From positions 1 to 12,005 of the forward strand of contig URNJ01000046.1 in NCBI GenBank assembly GCA_900549215.1: a stretch of 12,005 nucleotides of DNA, read 5' to 3'. Source of the stretch: an uncultured Collinsella sp. (GTDB lineage: Bacteria; Actinomycetota; Coriobacteriia; Coriobacteriales; Coriobacteriaceae). Shown in pieces: positions 1-8,164 of this stretch (its first letter is position 1; every line of letters begins with the position of its first letter). A program made the translations under genes and the position numbers. The notes below the pieces were generated by a model. It did not search any database. It saw only the letters and a program-made list of their open reading frames with translations, and was not told where the DNA came from.

Positions 1-978
<978 letters not shown>

Positions 979-979
<1 letters not shown>

Positions 980-2070
980 TACGCCTCGCCTCCCTTCTTG
1001 GAATCCTTGCGCGTACGGGACGTCTCAGGAGCGTTCTTGAGGAACTCGGGGTCACCGGAGTAGTGGCACGCAGAGTAATGACCAGACTCGGTGACAACGC
1101 GCTCGGGGCGCTGCTTGCGGCACTTGTCCGTCGCATAGGGACAACGAGGCGAGAACACGCAGCCCTCAGGCAGGTTCATGAGCGAAGGCGGGTTGCCGTG
1201 AATCGGCGTAAGCGGCTTCTTCTCTTCGATGGCCTGCTCCGGGATGGAGCGGATAAGGCCCCAGGTGTAGGGGTGGCGACTCTCGTAGAAGATTTCCTCA
1301 GCAGTACCGAACTCAACGGGGCGGCCGGCGTACATAACCATGATCTTATCGGCCATATCGGCAACGACGCCCAGGTCATGGGTAATCATGATGATGGCGT
1401 TGCCGTTCTTCTCCTGCATTTCCTGCATGAGCTCGATAATCTGAGCCTGAATGGTAACGTCCAGAGCCGTCGTGGGCTCGTCGGCAATCAGGATATCGGG
1501 ATCGCAGGCAAGAGCCATAGCGATCATGACACGCTGACGCATACCGCCGGAGAACTGGTGCGGATACTCATTGACGCGCTTCTCGGGCTCGGGGATACCC
1601 ACGAGGTCCAAAAGCTCGGTAGCGCGCTTGAGCGCCTCCTGCTTGGAGTAGCCACGGTGCAGACGAAGGCCCTCGCCCACCTGCTTGCCGATCTTATAGA
1701 CCGGGTTCAAGGAGGTCATAGGATCCTGGAAGATCATCGCGATGTCGTTTCCGCGAATGTGCTGCATCTCTTCCTCGGTCATCTCGAGGATAGAACGACC
1801 GCGATAGCGAACGTCGCCGCCCTCGATCTTTCCCGGAGGCATCGAGATGAGGCCCATGATGGTCATGGCGGTCACGGACTTACCGGAGCCGGACTCACCG
1901 ACGACACCCAGGGTCTCGCCGCGATCGAGCGTGTAGGACACACCGTCGACAGCGCGAACGACACCATCCTCGGTATGGAAATACATCTTAAGGTCATCGA
2001 CCTCGAGCAGATGCTGGCCCTCGGGAACCGGCTGGTCCTTCAGGTCCACATAGTTCTTGTTCTTCTTCAT
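979..2070 (-). CDS. oppD: Oligopeptide ABC importer ATPase OppD
   Basis: This is the first ATPase subunit of the peptide importer, 363 residues, close to the family's usual length of about 330-360. Motifs in order are Walker A GESGSGKS (58-65), Q-loop Q115, signature SGGMRQR (174-180), Walker B ILIADEP (193-199), D-loop TALD (201-204) and switch histidine H231. The oligopeptide/dipeptide C-terminal extension contains HPYTWGL and a PEGCVFSPRCP motif, with cysteines 304, 310, 317 and 335. Such cysteines bind a [4Fe-4S] cluster in some family members. The start is the ATG at 2070, two bases past the oppC stop, so its ribosome-binding site lies inside the oppC end. The last codon overlaps the oppF start. 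The lysine-rich N-terminus (MKKNKNY) and a basic tail (RTRKDSKKGGEA) extend beyond the conserved core. The ATPase assignment is firm; OppD versus DppD is inferred from the operon. Confidence 0.95.
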
Positions 2071-2072
2071 CC

Positions 2073-3008
2073 TTATGCGTCCTTCATCTTGACGTCGAGG
2101 GCGTCGCGCAGACCGTCACCCAGCAGGGTGAAGGCGAGCACCGTCGAGAGAATTGCCAGACCGGGCATGATCATCATCCAGGGAGCAGTCAGAAGATACT
2201 GCTGACCGTCCTGAATCATGGAGCCCCACGAAGGCGTAGGCGGAATAACGCCCATGCCGAGGAAGGACAGAGCGGACTCGGTCAGAATGGCGCCGCCAAT
2301 GTTCATGGTCGCGTAGACCACGATGGAGGCGACGGAGTTCGGGAAGATGTGACGCACTACGATACGAGCATCAGATGCACCCATCGCGCGCGCAGCGTCA
2401 ACATAGTCGTTTTCTTTGACCGTCAAGATTGCAGAGCGGAAGACGCGCGCAATCGAAGGCCAGCCGAGAATACCGATGGCGATAAAGACGTTCTGAAGAC
2501 CACGGCCGATAACGGCGATCATGGCGACAACGAACAGCACGTACGGGAACGCCAGGAAGATGTCCGCACAGCGCATGATGATCGTATCCCAGATCCCGCC
2601 GTAGAAACCGGCCAGAGCACCCATGACCAGACCGATCACCGTGGAGATCGCGGTGGCCATAATGCCGACGGACAGCGAAACGCGTGCACCGTAGATAACG
2701 CGGACGAGAATGTCGCGACCAAGGGCGTCGGTGCCAAACGGGTGCTCTGCACACGGAGCCAACAGCGACGTCTCGGCCATGGTGGTCGAGTCGGAAGCCG
2801 TCGGCGAACCGAGCCAGGGCTTAGCCCACAGATCTGCGGTCAGGGCAACCAAAACGACGATGATGATCCAGCAGACACCGATAACGGCGAGCTTGTTCTT
2901 GCGAAGACGCTTAAAAGCGTCACCCCACAGCGTGCGGGACTTGGCGGGAGCAGATGCGGCCTTGGTGGCGGTAGCCTGCTCCTGAGACTGAGAATCAGTT
3001 TCCTGCAT
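2073..3008 (-). CDS. oppC: Oligopeptide ABC importer permease OppC
   Basis: This is the second membrane subunit of the peptide importer, 311 residues, pairing with OppB to form the translocation path. A Ser/Thr/Ala/Gln-rich cytoplasmic N-terminus (1-35) precedes the first membrane segment at about 40-60. The family motif FGTDALGRD (91-99) follows in the outer loop, then hydrophobic segments near 112-137, 150-170, 225-245 and 276-298. The cytoplasmic EAA loop that docks onto the ATPases is DAARAMGASDARIVVRH (204-220). The SFLGMG..PPTPSWG motif (248-262) is also typical of OppC/DppC. The ATG at 3008 has a strong site reading AAGGGAGGT that starts at the oppB stop codon, only 14 bases upstream. 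The gene ends two bases before oppD, so translation of the two is probably coupled. Confidence 0.95.
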   Translation of the reverse strand: MQETDSQSQEQATATKAASAPAKSRTLWGDAFKRLRKNKLAVIGVCWIIIVVLVALTADLWAKPWLGSPTASDSTTMAETSLLAPCAEHPFGTDALGRDILVRVIYGARVSLSVGIMATAISTVIGLVMGALAGFYGGIWDTIIMRCADIFLAFPYVLFVVAMIAVIGRGLQNVFIAIGILGWPSIARVFRSAILTVKENDYVDAARAMGASDARIVVRHIFPNSVASIVVYATMNIGGAILTESALSFLGMGVIPPTPSWGSMIQDGQQYLLTAPWMMIMPGLAILSTVLAFTLLGDGLRDALDVKMKDA

Positions 3009-3022
3009 GAGACGTACCTCCC

Positions 3023-4060
3023 TTAGGCCTTATCCGACGGACCGCCAAGGCGGATGCGCGGGTCGAGGAATGCATAGCTAATGTCGACGAGCAGGTTAAT
3101 CACCATGACGACGACGACGATGAGCGTAACGCCGCCCATAACGATGGGCCAGTCACGCATGCTAATGGCGCGATAGACCTCATAGCCGATACCAGGCCAG
3201 TTAAAAACCGTCTCGGTCAGGATGGCGCCCGAAAGCATGCCACCAAAGTCGACACCAATATAGGTAACGACGGGGATGAGTGCATTCTTAAGCGCATGCT
3301 TGACGATGATCGCGCGATTGGAGAGACCCTTGGCCTTTGCCGTACGGATGTAATCCTGGTTCATGACGTCAAGCAGCTGCGAGCGCATAATGCGGGCGGC
3401 ATAAGCGGTCGAAACCGAAGCCAGCGTAATGGTCGGAAGCACATAGTGCATCCAATCCTGATACTGAGAGCTGGAACCGCCGGCACCCGAGATCGGCATG
3501 GAGATTGCACCGCCCGTAGCGTCCTTGAGGATGACGCCAAAGAACAGCTGCAGCAACATACCGAGCCAGAAGGCCGGGACCGCAACGAGGATCGACGTGG
3601 TGAGCGTTACCAAAATATCCCAGAAGGAATAACGCTTTACCGCCGAAATGATACCCGCACCGATACCCATGATTGCCTCGAGCACGATGGCGCACGCGGC
3701 AAGTTTGACCGTATACGGATACTTCTGGGCAAAAATCTCCGTAACCGGCAGCTTGCGCTGATACGAATTGCCCAGATCGCCATGAAGCAGGCCGTTCATG
3801 TAATACAAGTAACGGTCCACGAGCGACGTTTGAACGGGGTCGCCGTTCTCGTCAAGGATCGCGTTGCCGTCCTCGTCCGACTGGACCAGGTGATAGCGGA
3901 CGCGAAGCTGAAGCTCCACCTCGGGGGACAGAGCCTTGTCTCCACCGATCAGCTTGATCGGATCTCCCGGCACGATATTCTGAAGGGCGAACAGAATCAG
4001 CGTAACGCCCAAAAATACCGGGATGAACTGAAGCACACGTTTAACGATGTACTTACCCAT
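3023..4060 (-). CDS. oppB: Oligopeptide ABC importer permease OppB
   Basis: This is the first membrane subunit of the peptide importer, 345 residues, somewhat longer than the usual 305-335. Membrane segments are visible near 9-30, 119-140, 148-176, 205-222, 262-285 and 305-330. Family landmarks include NIVPGDP (28-34), GLLHGDLGNSY (90-100), the EAA loop TAKAKGLSNRAIIVKHALKN (240-259) and VFNWPGIG (285-292). An acidic insertion (about 61-80, rich in Asp/Glu/Asn/Gly) sits in the large outer loop after TM1 and explains the extra length. The ATG at 4060 follows a GGGGAG ribosome site. The gene lies 156 bases after oppA, across hairpins that may lower its expression, and 14 bases before oppC. Confidence 0.95.
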   Translation of the reverse strand: MGKYIVKRVLQFIPVFLGVTLILFALQNIVPGDPIKLIGGDKALSPEVELQLRVRYHLVQSDEDGNAILDENGDPVQTSLVDRYLYYMNGLLHGDLGNSYQRKLPVTEIFAQKYPYTVKLAACAIVLEAIMGIGAGIISAVKRYSFWDILVTLTTSILVAVPAFWLGMLLQLFFGVILKDATGGAISMPISGAGGSSSQYQDWMHYVLPTITLASVSTAYAARIMRSQLLDVMNQDYIRTAKAKGLSNRAIIVKHALKNALIPVVTYIGVDFGGMLSGAILTETVFNWPGIGYEVYRAISMRDWPIVMGGVTLIVVVVMVINLLVDISYAFLDPRIRLGGPSDKA

Positions 4061-4090
4061 ACCACTCCCCTATCTAGGGATTAACCTAAA

Positions 4091-4120
4091 TGGGATGCCG
4101 ATCGCCAGACCGGCATCCCA
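4091..4120 (-). terminator. Stem-loop between oppA and oppB, probable attenuator or RNA stabiliser
   Basis: On the minus strand a perfect 10-bp stem (TGGGATGCCG / CGGCATCCCA) closes a 10-base loop. The following bases are ATTTAGG, too few U's for a full intrinsic terminator, so partial termination or protection of the oppA 3' end is the better guess. Stem-loops at this place between binding-protein and permease genes are common in ABC importer operons and raise the binding-protein level. The fold is seen in the sequence; the role is inferred. Confidence 0.6.
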
Positions 4121-4151
4121 AAATTACCATCAGCCAGTTTACCCCAGGTTA

Positions 4152-4200
4152 GGGAGAACTGTATGTTTCCCATGAGGTCTACGTAAATACTTGACCCTCA
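4152..4200 (-). other. Two weaker tandem stem-loops after oppA
   Basis: Two imperfect hairpins sit between the oppA stop and the stronger stem-loop at 4091-4120. Read on the minus strand, TGAGGGTC (4200-4193) pairs with GACCTCA (4179-4173) with one bulged G. Next, GGGAAAC (4171-4165) pairs with GTTCTCCC (4159-4152) with one bulge. Neither is followed by a U-run. They may serve as a 3'-end protector for the oppA message, or be chance folds. Confidence 0.35.
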
Positions 4201-4216
4201 CGGAAGCTGCAAACTC

Positions 4217-5893
4217 TTAGGCGAGCTCAGCGGTACCCAGCTCAGCGTGCTTCTGCGGATCGACATAGAGGTGCTTGATGCGATCGGAGCCGACGATGGT
4301 GTGTGTGTAGAACATCACCGGGATGACCGGGCAGTCGGCAGCGACCATAGCGTCGGCCTCCTGCATCTTAGCAACGCGCTCTTCGTCGTCAACCGTGGTG
4401 CGAGCCTCGTTGACCTTGGCGTCAAACTCGGGGTTGTTGTAACCGGAGCGGTTGTCGCCACCGAGGGAGTCGGAGTGGAACAGCGGATACAGGAAGTTGT
4501 CCATAATCGGGTAGTCGGCAATCCAACCCAGACGACCGAACTGATAGTTAAAGTTCTGGTACTGCTCGAGCAAGGCAGACCACTCAGGGGTATCGGAGAC
4601 AGCGGTAACGCCAACCTTGGCGAGGTCACCGATGATGGACTCCATGATCTCCTTGTGGCCACCATCCTGGTTGTAGGAAAGGGTCACGTTAATGCCACGA
4701 TCGCCGTTAGCGCCAGCGGGAGCAACCTTGTCCAGGTACTCGTTAGCCTTGTCGACGTCGTAGGCGCAGAACTCCCATGCGCCCTCCTTGTAGCCATCGA
4801 TGCCCGGAGGAACAATGCCGTCGGCGGGGGTACGGGTACCCTTGAAGATAGTCTTGCAGATGGCCTCACGGTTGATGGCCAGGGAGATACCCCTGCGCAG
4901 GTCGGCGTTGTTGAACGGCTCGGCCGTGTTGTTGCAGGTCAGGTAGTAGGTGGAAGGCTCGGAGCCGAGCAGCATGCGCTCGCCGTCACCCATGGTGTAG
5001 CCGTCCTTGGACACGCCGCGATCCTTCTTGGCGGCGTCGATCTGAGCAACGGGAACGTCGCAAACATCGAGGTTACCGGCCTGGAACTCCTTGTAAGCGG
5101 TCTCCATGTCCTTGATGACCTGGAAGTGGATGCCATCGATCTTGGCCTTGTCGCCATAGTAATCGTCGAACTTCTTGAGGTTGATCTCCTGACCATCCTC
5201 CCACTTGCCGTCCATCATGAACGGGCCGTTACCGACCGGTGCAAGGTAGAAGCTCTTGGCATCGGACTCGGCGCACTCGGGAACCGGGGCCAGAGCCGGG
5301 TGAGAGGCGACGAAGGGGAAGTCGGCGTAAGCGGAAGACAGCTTGACGACGAGGGTCTCATCGTCGGGGCAGGTAACACCGCTGAGTTCAGTAGCGTTAC
5401 CGGCAAGCAGATCGTCATAGCCCTCGACCATGGAAAGGTGATAGGAGACCTCGGAAGGGCCATACTCGGTAGCGATGGCCGACTTGGTGTTGACCAGACG
5501 CTCCCAACCGAGCTTGAAGGACTTGGAGGTAACGTCGTCACCGTTGTGGAACTTGGCCTTCTTGATCTTGAAGGTGAACTCGGTGGCGTCGTCGTTGGCC
5601 TCAAAGGACTCGCAAGCCAGCGGAACGATCTCGCCCTTCTCGGCGTCATAAGAGGTCAGAGCGTCAAAGAGCTGGTACTCGACCTGAGTGCCCTGGTCCT
5701 CCTGGACATTGTAGGGGTCGATGCAGACCGGGTTGTTGATGTAGAAGTTCAGCGTCGAACCGGACTCAGAACCGGAAGCGTCGCCACCCTTCTTGCCGCA
5801 TGCGGCAAGAAAAGCCATGGAGCTCGCAGCAAGGGTGCCGCCAACAAAGGCGCGACGACCCATAACGGGCTGGTGGAACATAGAATCAGCCAT
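4217..5893 (-). CDS. oppA: Oligopeptide-binding lipoprotein OppA (SBP_bac_5 family)
   Basis: This is the extracytoplasmic solute-binding protein that captures peptides and hands them to OppB/OppC; 558 residues, normal for OppA. The N-terminus combines a twin-arginine motif (GRRAFVGG, R13-R14), a short hydrophobic stretch (17-29) and a lipobox LAAC with C32. It is therefore predicted to be exported, possibly by Tat, and anchored as a lipoprotein. A Ser/Gly/Lys-rich linker (33-45) follows. The SBP_bac_5 fold is recognised by segments such as NNPVCIDPYN, the family signature around AKFHNGDDVTSKSF, the region APVGNGPF, and ADLRRGISLAINREAI. The ATG at 5893 is chosen for its strong AAGGAGG site (5905-5899) five bases upstream; the ATG four codons later lacks one. 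It is first in the opp operon. Peptide as substrate is inferred from family and operon and was not tested against the binding pocket. Confidence 0.93.
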   Translation of the reverse strand: MADSMFHQPVMGRRAFVGGTLAASSMAFLAACGKKGGDASGSESGSTLNFYINNPVCIDPYNVQEDQGTQVEYQLFDALTSYDAEKGEIVPLACESFEANDDATEFTFKIKKAKFHNGDDVTSKSFKLGWERLVNTKSAIATEYGPSEVSYHLSMVEGYDDLLAGNATELSGVTCPDDETLVVKLSSAYADFPFVASHPALAPVPECAESDAKSFYLAPVGNGPFMMDGKWEDGQEINLKKFDDYYGDKAKIDGIHFQVIKDMETAYKEFQAGNLDVCDVPVAQIDAAKKDRGVSKDGYTMGDGERMLLGSEPSTYYLTCNNTAEPFNNADLRRGISLAINREAICKTIFKGTRTPADGIVPPGIDGYKEGAWEFCAYDVDKANEYLDKVAPAGANGDRGINVTLSYNQDGGHKEIMESIIGDLAKVGVTAVSDTPEWSALLEQYQNFNYQFGRLGWIADYPIMDNFLYPLFHSDSLGGDNRSGYNNPEFDAKVNEARTTVDDEERVAKMQEADAMVAADCPVIPVMFYTHTIVGSDRIKHLYVDPQKHAELGTAELA

Positions 5894-6130
5894 GCCATCC
5901 TCCTTATGAGATAGGACAAAGAAATGTTCAGTCGGACATATGTCGAGACAATCCGATCCGAACCATCAAAACGCCGCCCGCTGCTATGGCTGGTTATGCA
6001 CAACGAACCAACGTTTCGTAATACAGTAGCGCATTTTATGCACGATTTGGGGCTAATTCCGGTTAACGGTCGAGAATTTCTTTAGTTGGGCGAAGTATGT
6101 GGGGATATTTTGACTCTGTTACAAATATGT
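5894..6130 (-). promoter_or_regulatory. oppA upstream region: candidate promoter, two direct repeats and a dyad
   Basis: This gene-free stretch between the secG terminator and oppA should contain the opp promoter. The best -10 I can find is TAAAAT at 6038-6033, with no good -35 at 16-18 bases, so the promoter call is weak. Two same-orientation copies of TTATGCAC (plus strand) lie at 5994-6001 and 6036-6043, 42 bases apart; the second overlaps the candidate -10. Between them is a dyad ACGAA-N7-TTCGT (6003-6019). A 10-bp palindrome GACATATGTC lies at 5935-5944. I see no recognisable riboswitch or T-box. Confidence 0.35.
5899..5905 (-). promoter_or_regulatory. Strong ribosome-binding site of oppA
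   Basis: AAGGAGG lies five bases upstream of the ATG at 5893, a near-perfect anti-16S match that fixes the oppA start. Confidence 0.85.
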
Positions 6131-6161
6131 AAACAAAAAGGGTCCCGCACATGCGAGACCC
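6131..6161 (-). terminator. Intrinsic terminator of secG
   Basis: The minus strand reads GGGTCTCGC-ATGT-GCGGGACCC, a 9-bp stem with one G-U pair and a 4-base loop, followed by TTTTTGTTT. It begins 25 bases after the secG stop and has the full stem plus U-run of a rho-independent terminator. It insulates the opp operon from secG. Confidence 0.92.
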
Positions 6162-6186
6162 ATTGCAAACGTATATACGCCGATGC

Positions 6187-6441
6187 TTAGTAACCGACGA
6201 TGCCCTGCGGGAAGAAGAACATGCACAGGACAACGCACACGGCAAAAACAACGGCCATAATTACCGTCAGGCGATCGAGGTTCTGCTCCATGACGCCCGT
6301 GGCAGAGCTGGAGTTATACAGCGAGCTAGCGATCATATCCGAAACGCCGGTGCCCTTACCGGAATGCATCAGGACGAGAATCGTCAGCGCCACGGCAGAG
6401 ACAGCCCAAACGACAAACAGAAGAATCTGGAACGGACCCAT
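6187..6441 (-). CDS. secG: Preprotein translocase subunit SecG
   Basis: This small membrane subunit of SecYEG assists SecA-driven protein export through the cytoplasmic membrane. It has 84 residues, normal for SecG. TM1 (about 5-24) is followed by the conserved loop LMHSGKGTGVSDM (24-36), a Ser/Asn-rich stretch, the motif NLDRLTV (54-60) and TM2 (about 57-77). The loop and the NLDRLTV motif follow the actinobacterial pattern. The ATG at 6441 has an AAGGAG site at 6454-6449. The gene lies between two intrinsic terminators, so it is probably a single-gene transcript, although some read-through from gpmI is possible. secG at the end of a gap-pgk-tpiA cluster is a known arrangement in Actinobacteria and Firmicutes. 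Confidence 0.95.
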   Translation of the reverse strand: MGPFQILLFVVWAVSAVALTILVLMHSGKGTGVSDMIASSLYNSSSATGVMEQNLDRLTVIMAVVFAVCVVLCMFFFPQGIVGY

Positions 6442-6477
6442 AGATAAGCTCCTTAATAGAACAGTTTAAACTCCAGT

Positions 6478-6483
6478 ACTGTA
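6478..6483 (-). promoter_or_regulatory. Candidate -10 element for secG
   Basis: TACAGT preceded by TGG gives an extended -10 type sequence (TGnTAnnnT) about 37 bases upstream of the secG ATG. No convincing -35 is visible. Proposed mainly because the strong gpmI terminator just upstream makes a separate secG promoter likely. Confidence 0.3.
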
Positions 6484-6543
6484 CCACAATCCCCCGCTCT
6501 CCCCTACCTGCCACTCAAGGACGGGGTGGAAATGGCAGAAATA

Positions 6544-6580
6544 CCAAAAAGGGGGTTGTCCGGTTGTGGACAACCCCCTT
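6544..6580 (-). terminator. Intrinsic terminator of gpmI
   Basis: The minus strand has a perfect 13-bp stem AAGGGGGTTGTCC / GGACAACCCCCTT with a 6-base loop ACAACC, running into TTTTTGG. It starts 25 bases after the gpmI stop. The loop repeats ACAACC from the 3' arm, so GGTTGT could pair with either copy. The 5' arm plus loop also contains TTGTCCACA (6573-6565). Confidence 0.93.
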
Positions 6581-6605
6581 ACTAGAAAACGGTATTTGTT
6601 TTCTC

Positions 6606-8159
6606 TTAGGCCTCGATGGCGAGCACGCGACCCGTCATCTCGGCGGAAGGCTCAACACCAGCCATGGTGAGCATGGTCGGAGCGATATCGGAAAGACGGC
6701 CGTCCTCGATACCGGTGAGCTTGGCCTTCTCATCAACGATGATGAACGGCACGCGGTTGGTGGTGTGAGCCGTAAACGGATGCTTGGAACCGTCGGAAGC
6801 AACGTCAAACATGTGATCGGCGTTGCCGTGGTCGGCGGTAATCAGTGCAAAGCCGCCCTTGGCGAGAATCGCCGGGACAACCTTGGACAGGGCATCGTCA
6901 ACAGCCTCAACGGCCTTAACGGCAGCGTCGAAGACACCGGTGTGACCAACCATGTCGCAGTTCGCGAAGTTCACGATGTAGAAATCAGCGCGATCCTCGT
7001 TGATGGCGGCGACGAGCTTCTCGGTAACCTCGGGAGCGCTCATCTCGGGCTGCAGATCGTAGGTAGCAACCTTGGGGGAAGCGACGAGCACGCGCTCCTC
7101 GCCCTCCTTGGGCTCCTCGATGCCACCGTTGAGGAAGAACGTCACGTGGGCGTACTTCTCGGTCTCGGCAGTGTGCAGCTGCTTCAGGCCATTGGCGGCG
7201 ATAACGTCGGCCAGGACGTTCTCGGGGAACGTCTTGGGGAAGGCGACCTCGACGTCAAACGTCGGATCATACTCGGTCATCGTCACAAAGTGCGAAAGCT
7301 TGATCTGCTCGCGCTCAAAGCCGTCGAACTCCTTGTCCGTGAACACGCGGGTCATCTGACGAGCGCGGTCGGGACGGAAGTTGAAGAAGATGGCCGCGTC
7401 GCCCTCGTGAATGCCCTCGTTGTGGGCAGCGAAGGGCTCGACGAACTCGTCGCCGCGCGGGTCCTTCTCGTAGTAGGCCTTGATACCGGCAACGGGGTCG
7501 GTATCAGCATCGGACGCGTTGACCATGACGTCGTAGGCGCGCTGGATGCGCTCCCAACGATTATCGCGGTCCATGGCCCAATAACGGCCCGAGACGGTGG
7601 CAACGCGAGCGTCGCAACCGGTCTCCTCGGAGATCTTAGCCAGGAAGGCGCAGAACTCACTCATGTAACCGGCACCGGACTGCGGGTCAACGTCGCGACC
7701 ATCCATGAAGGCGTGGACGCGAACGGTCTTGACACCGTGCTCGGCAGCCATCTTGACCAGAGCCTCGACGTGGTTCATGTGAGAATGAACACCGCCAGGG
7801 CTCATAAGGCCCATGAGGTGGAGAGTCTTACCGTCAGCCTTGACATCGTCCATAGCCTTGACGAAAACCTCGTTCTTGGCGATGGAACCGTCCTTGATGG
7901 CATTGTTGATGCGCGAAAGCTCCTGGAACACGATGCGGCCGGCACCGATGTTGAGGTGACCCACCTCGGAGTTACCCATCTGGCCGTCGGGAAGGCCCAC
8001 GTCCTCGCCCGAAGCACCGAGCGTGGTGTGGGGGTACTTCTCGTACAGGCCATCAAGGAAGGGCGTCTTGGCAGCGGCGACGGCGTTCTCGCCATCGGCC
8101 GGAGCAAGGCCGCAGCCATCCATGATAATCAGGAGTGCAGGAAGATGACGTTGTGCCAT
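6606..8159 (-). CDS. gpmI: 2,3-bisphosphoglycerate-independent phosphoglycerate mutase
   Basis: This enzyme interconverts 3- and 2-phosphoglycerate in the cytoplasm through a phosphoserine intermediate and needs Mn2+ or similar metals. It has 517 residues, the usual length (about 510). The alkaline-phosphatase-like metal sites and active site are visible: D14 in IIMDGCG, nucleophile S64 in GNSEVGHLN (62-70), H125 in GGVHSH, R192 and R198 in GRYWAMDRDNRWER, R262/R265 in NFRPDR, D402 and H406 in CDMVGH, D443-H444 in TADHGNAD, and H465. It follows tpiA with a five-base gap. Its ribosome site (GAGTAGGA) overlaps the tpiA stop codon, so translation is probably coupled. In many Firmicutes gpmI sits between tpiA and eno; here it is followed by a terminator and secG, with no eno in view. 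All catalytic residues are present, so it should be active. Confidence 0.97.
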   Translation of the reverse strand: MAQRHLPALLIIMDGCGLAPADGENAVAAAKTPFLDGLYEKYPHTTLGASGEDVGLPDGQMGNSEVGHLNIGAGRIVFQELSRINNAIKDGSIAKNEVFVKAMDDVKADGKTLHLMGLMSPGGVHSHMNHVEALVKMAAEHGVKTVRVHAFMDGRDVDPQSGAGYMSEFCAFLAKISEETGCDARVATVSGRYWAMDRDNRWERIQRAYDVMVNASDADTDPVAGIKAYYEKDPRGDEFVEPFAAHNEGIHEGDAAIFFNFRPDRARQMTRVFTDKEFDGFEREQIKLSHFVTMTEYDPTFDVEVAFPKTFPENVLADVIAANGLKQLHTAETEKYAHVTFFLNGGIEEPKEGEERVLVASPKVATYDLQPEMSAPEVTEKLVAAINEDRADFYIVNFANCDMVGHTGVFDAAVKAVEAVDDALSKVVPAILAKGGFALITADHGNADHMFDVASDGSKHPFTAHTTNRVPFIIVDEKAKLTGIEDGRLSDIAPTMLTMAGVEPSAEMTGRVLAIEA

Positions 8160-8164
8160 ATGTC

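Noticed and set aside
4247..5914. 555-codon open frame on the plus strand
   Set aside because: Antisense shadow of oppA with no recognisable domain; explained by codon bias of the sense gene.
5894..6130. Riboswitch or T-box in the oppA leader
   Set aside because: No T-box core motif, no strong multi-stem fold and no terminator/antiterminator pair found.
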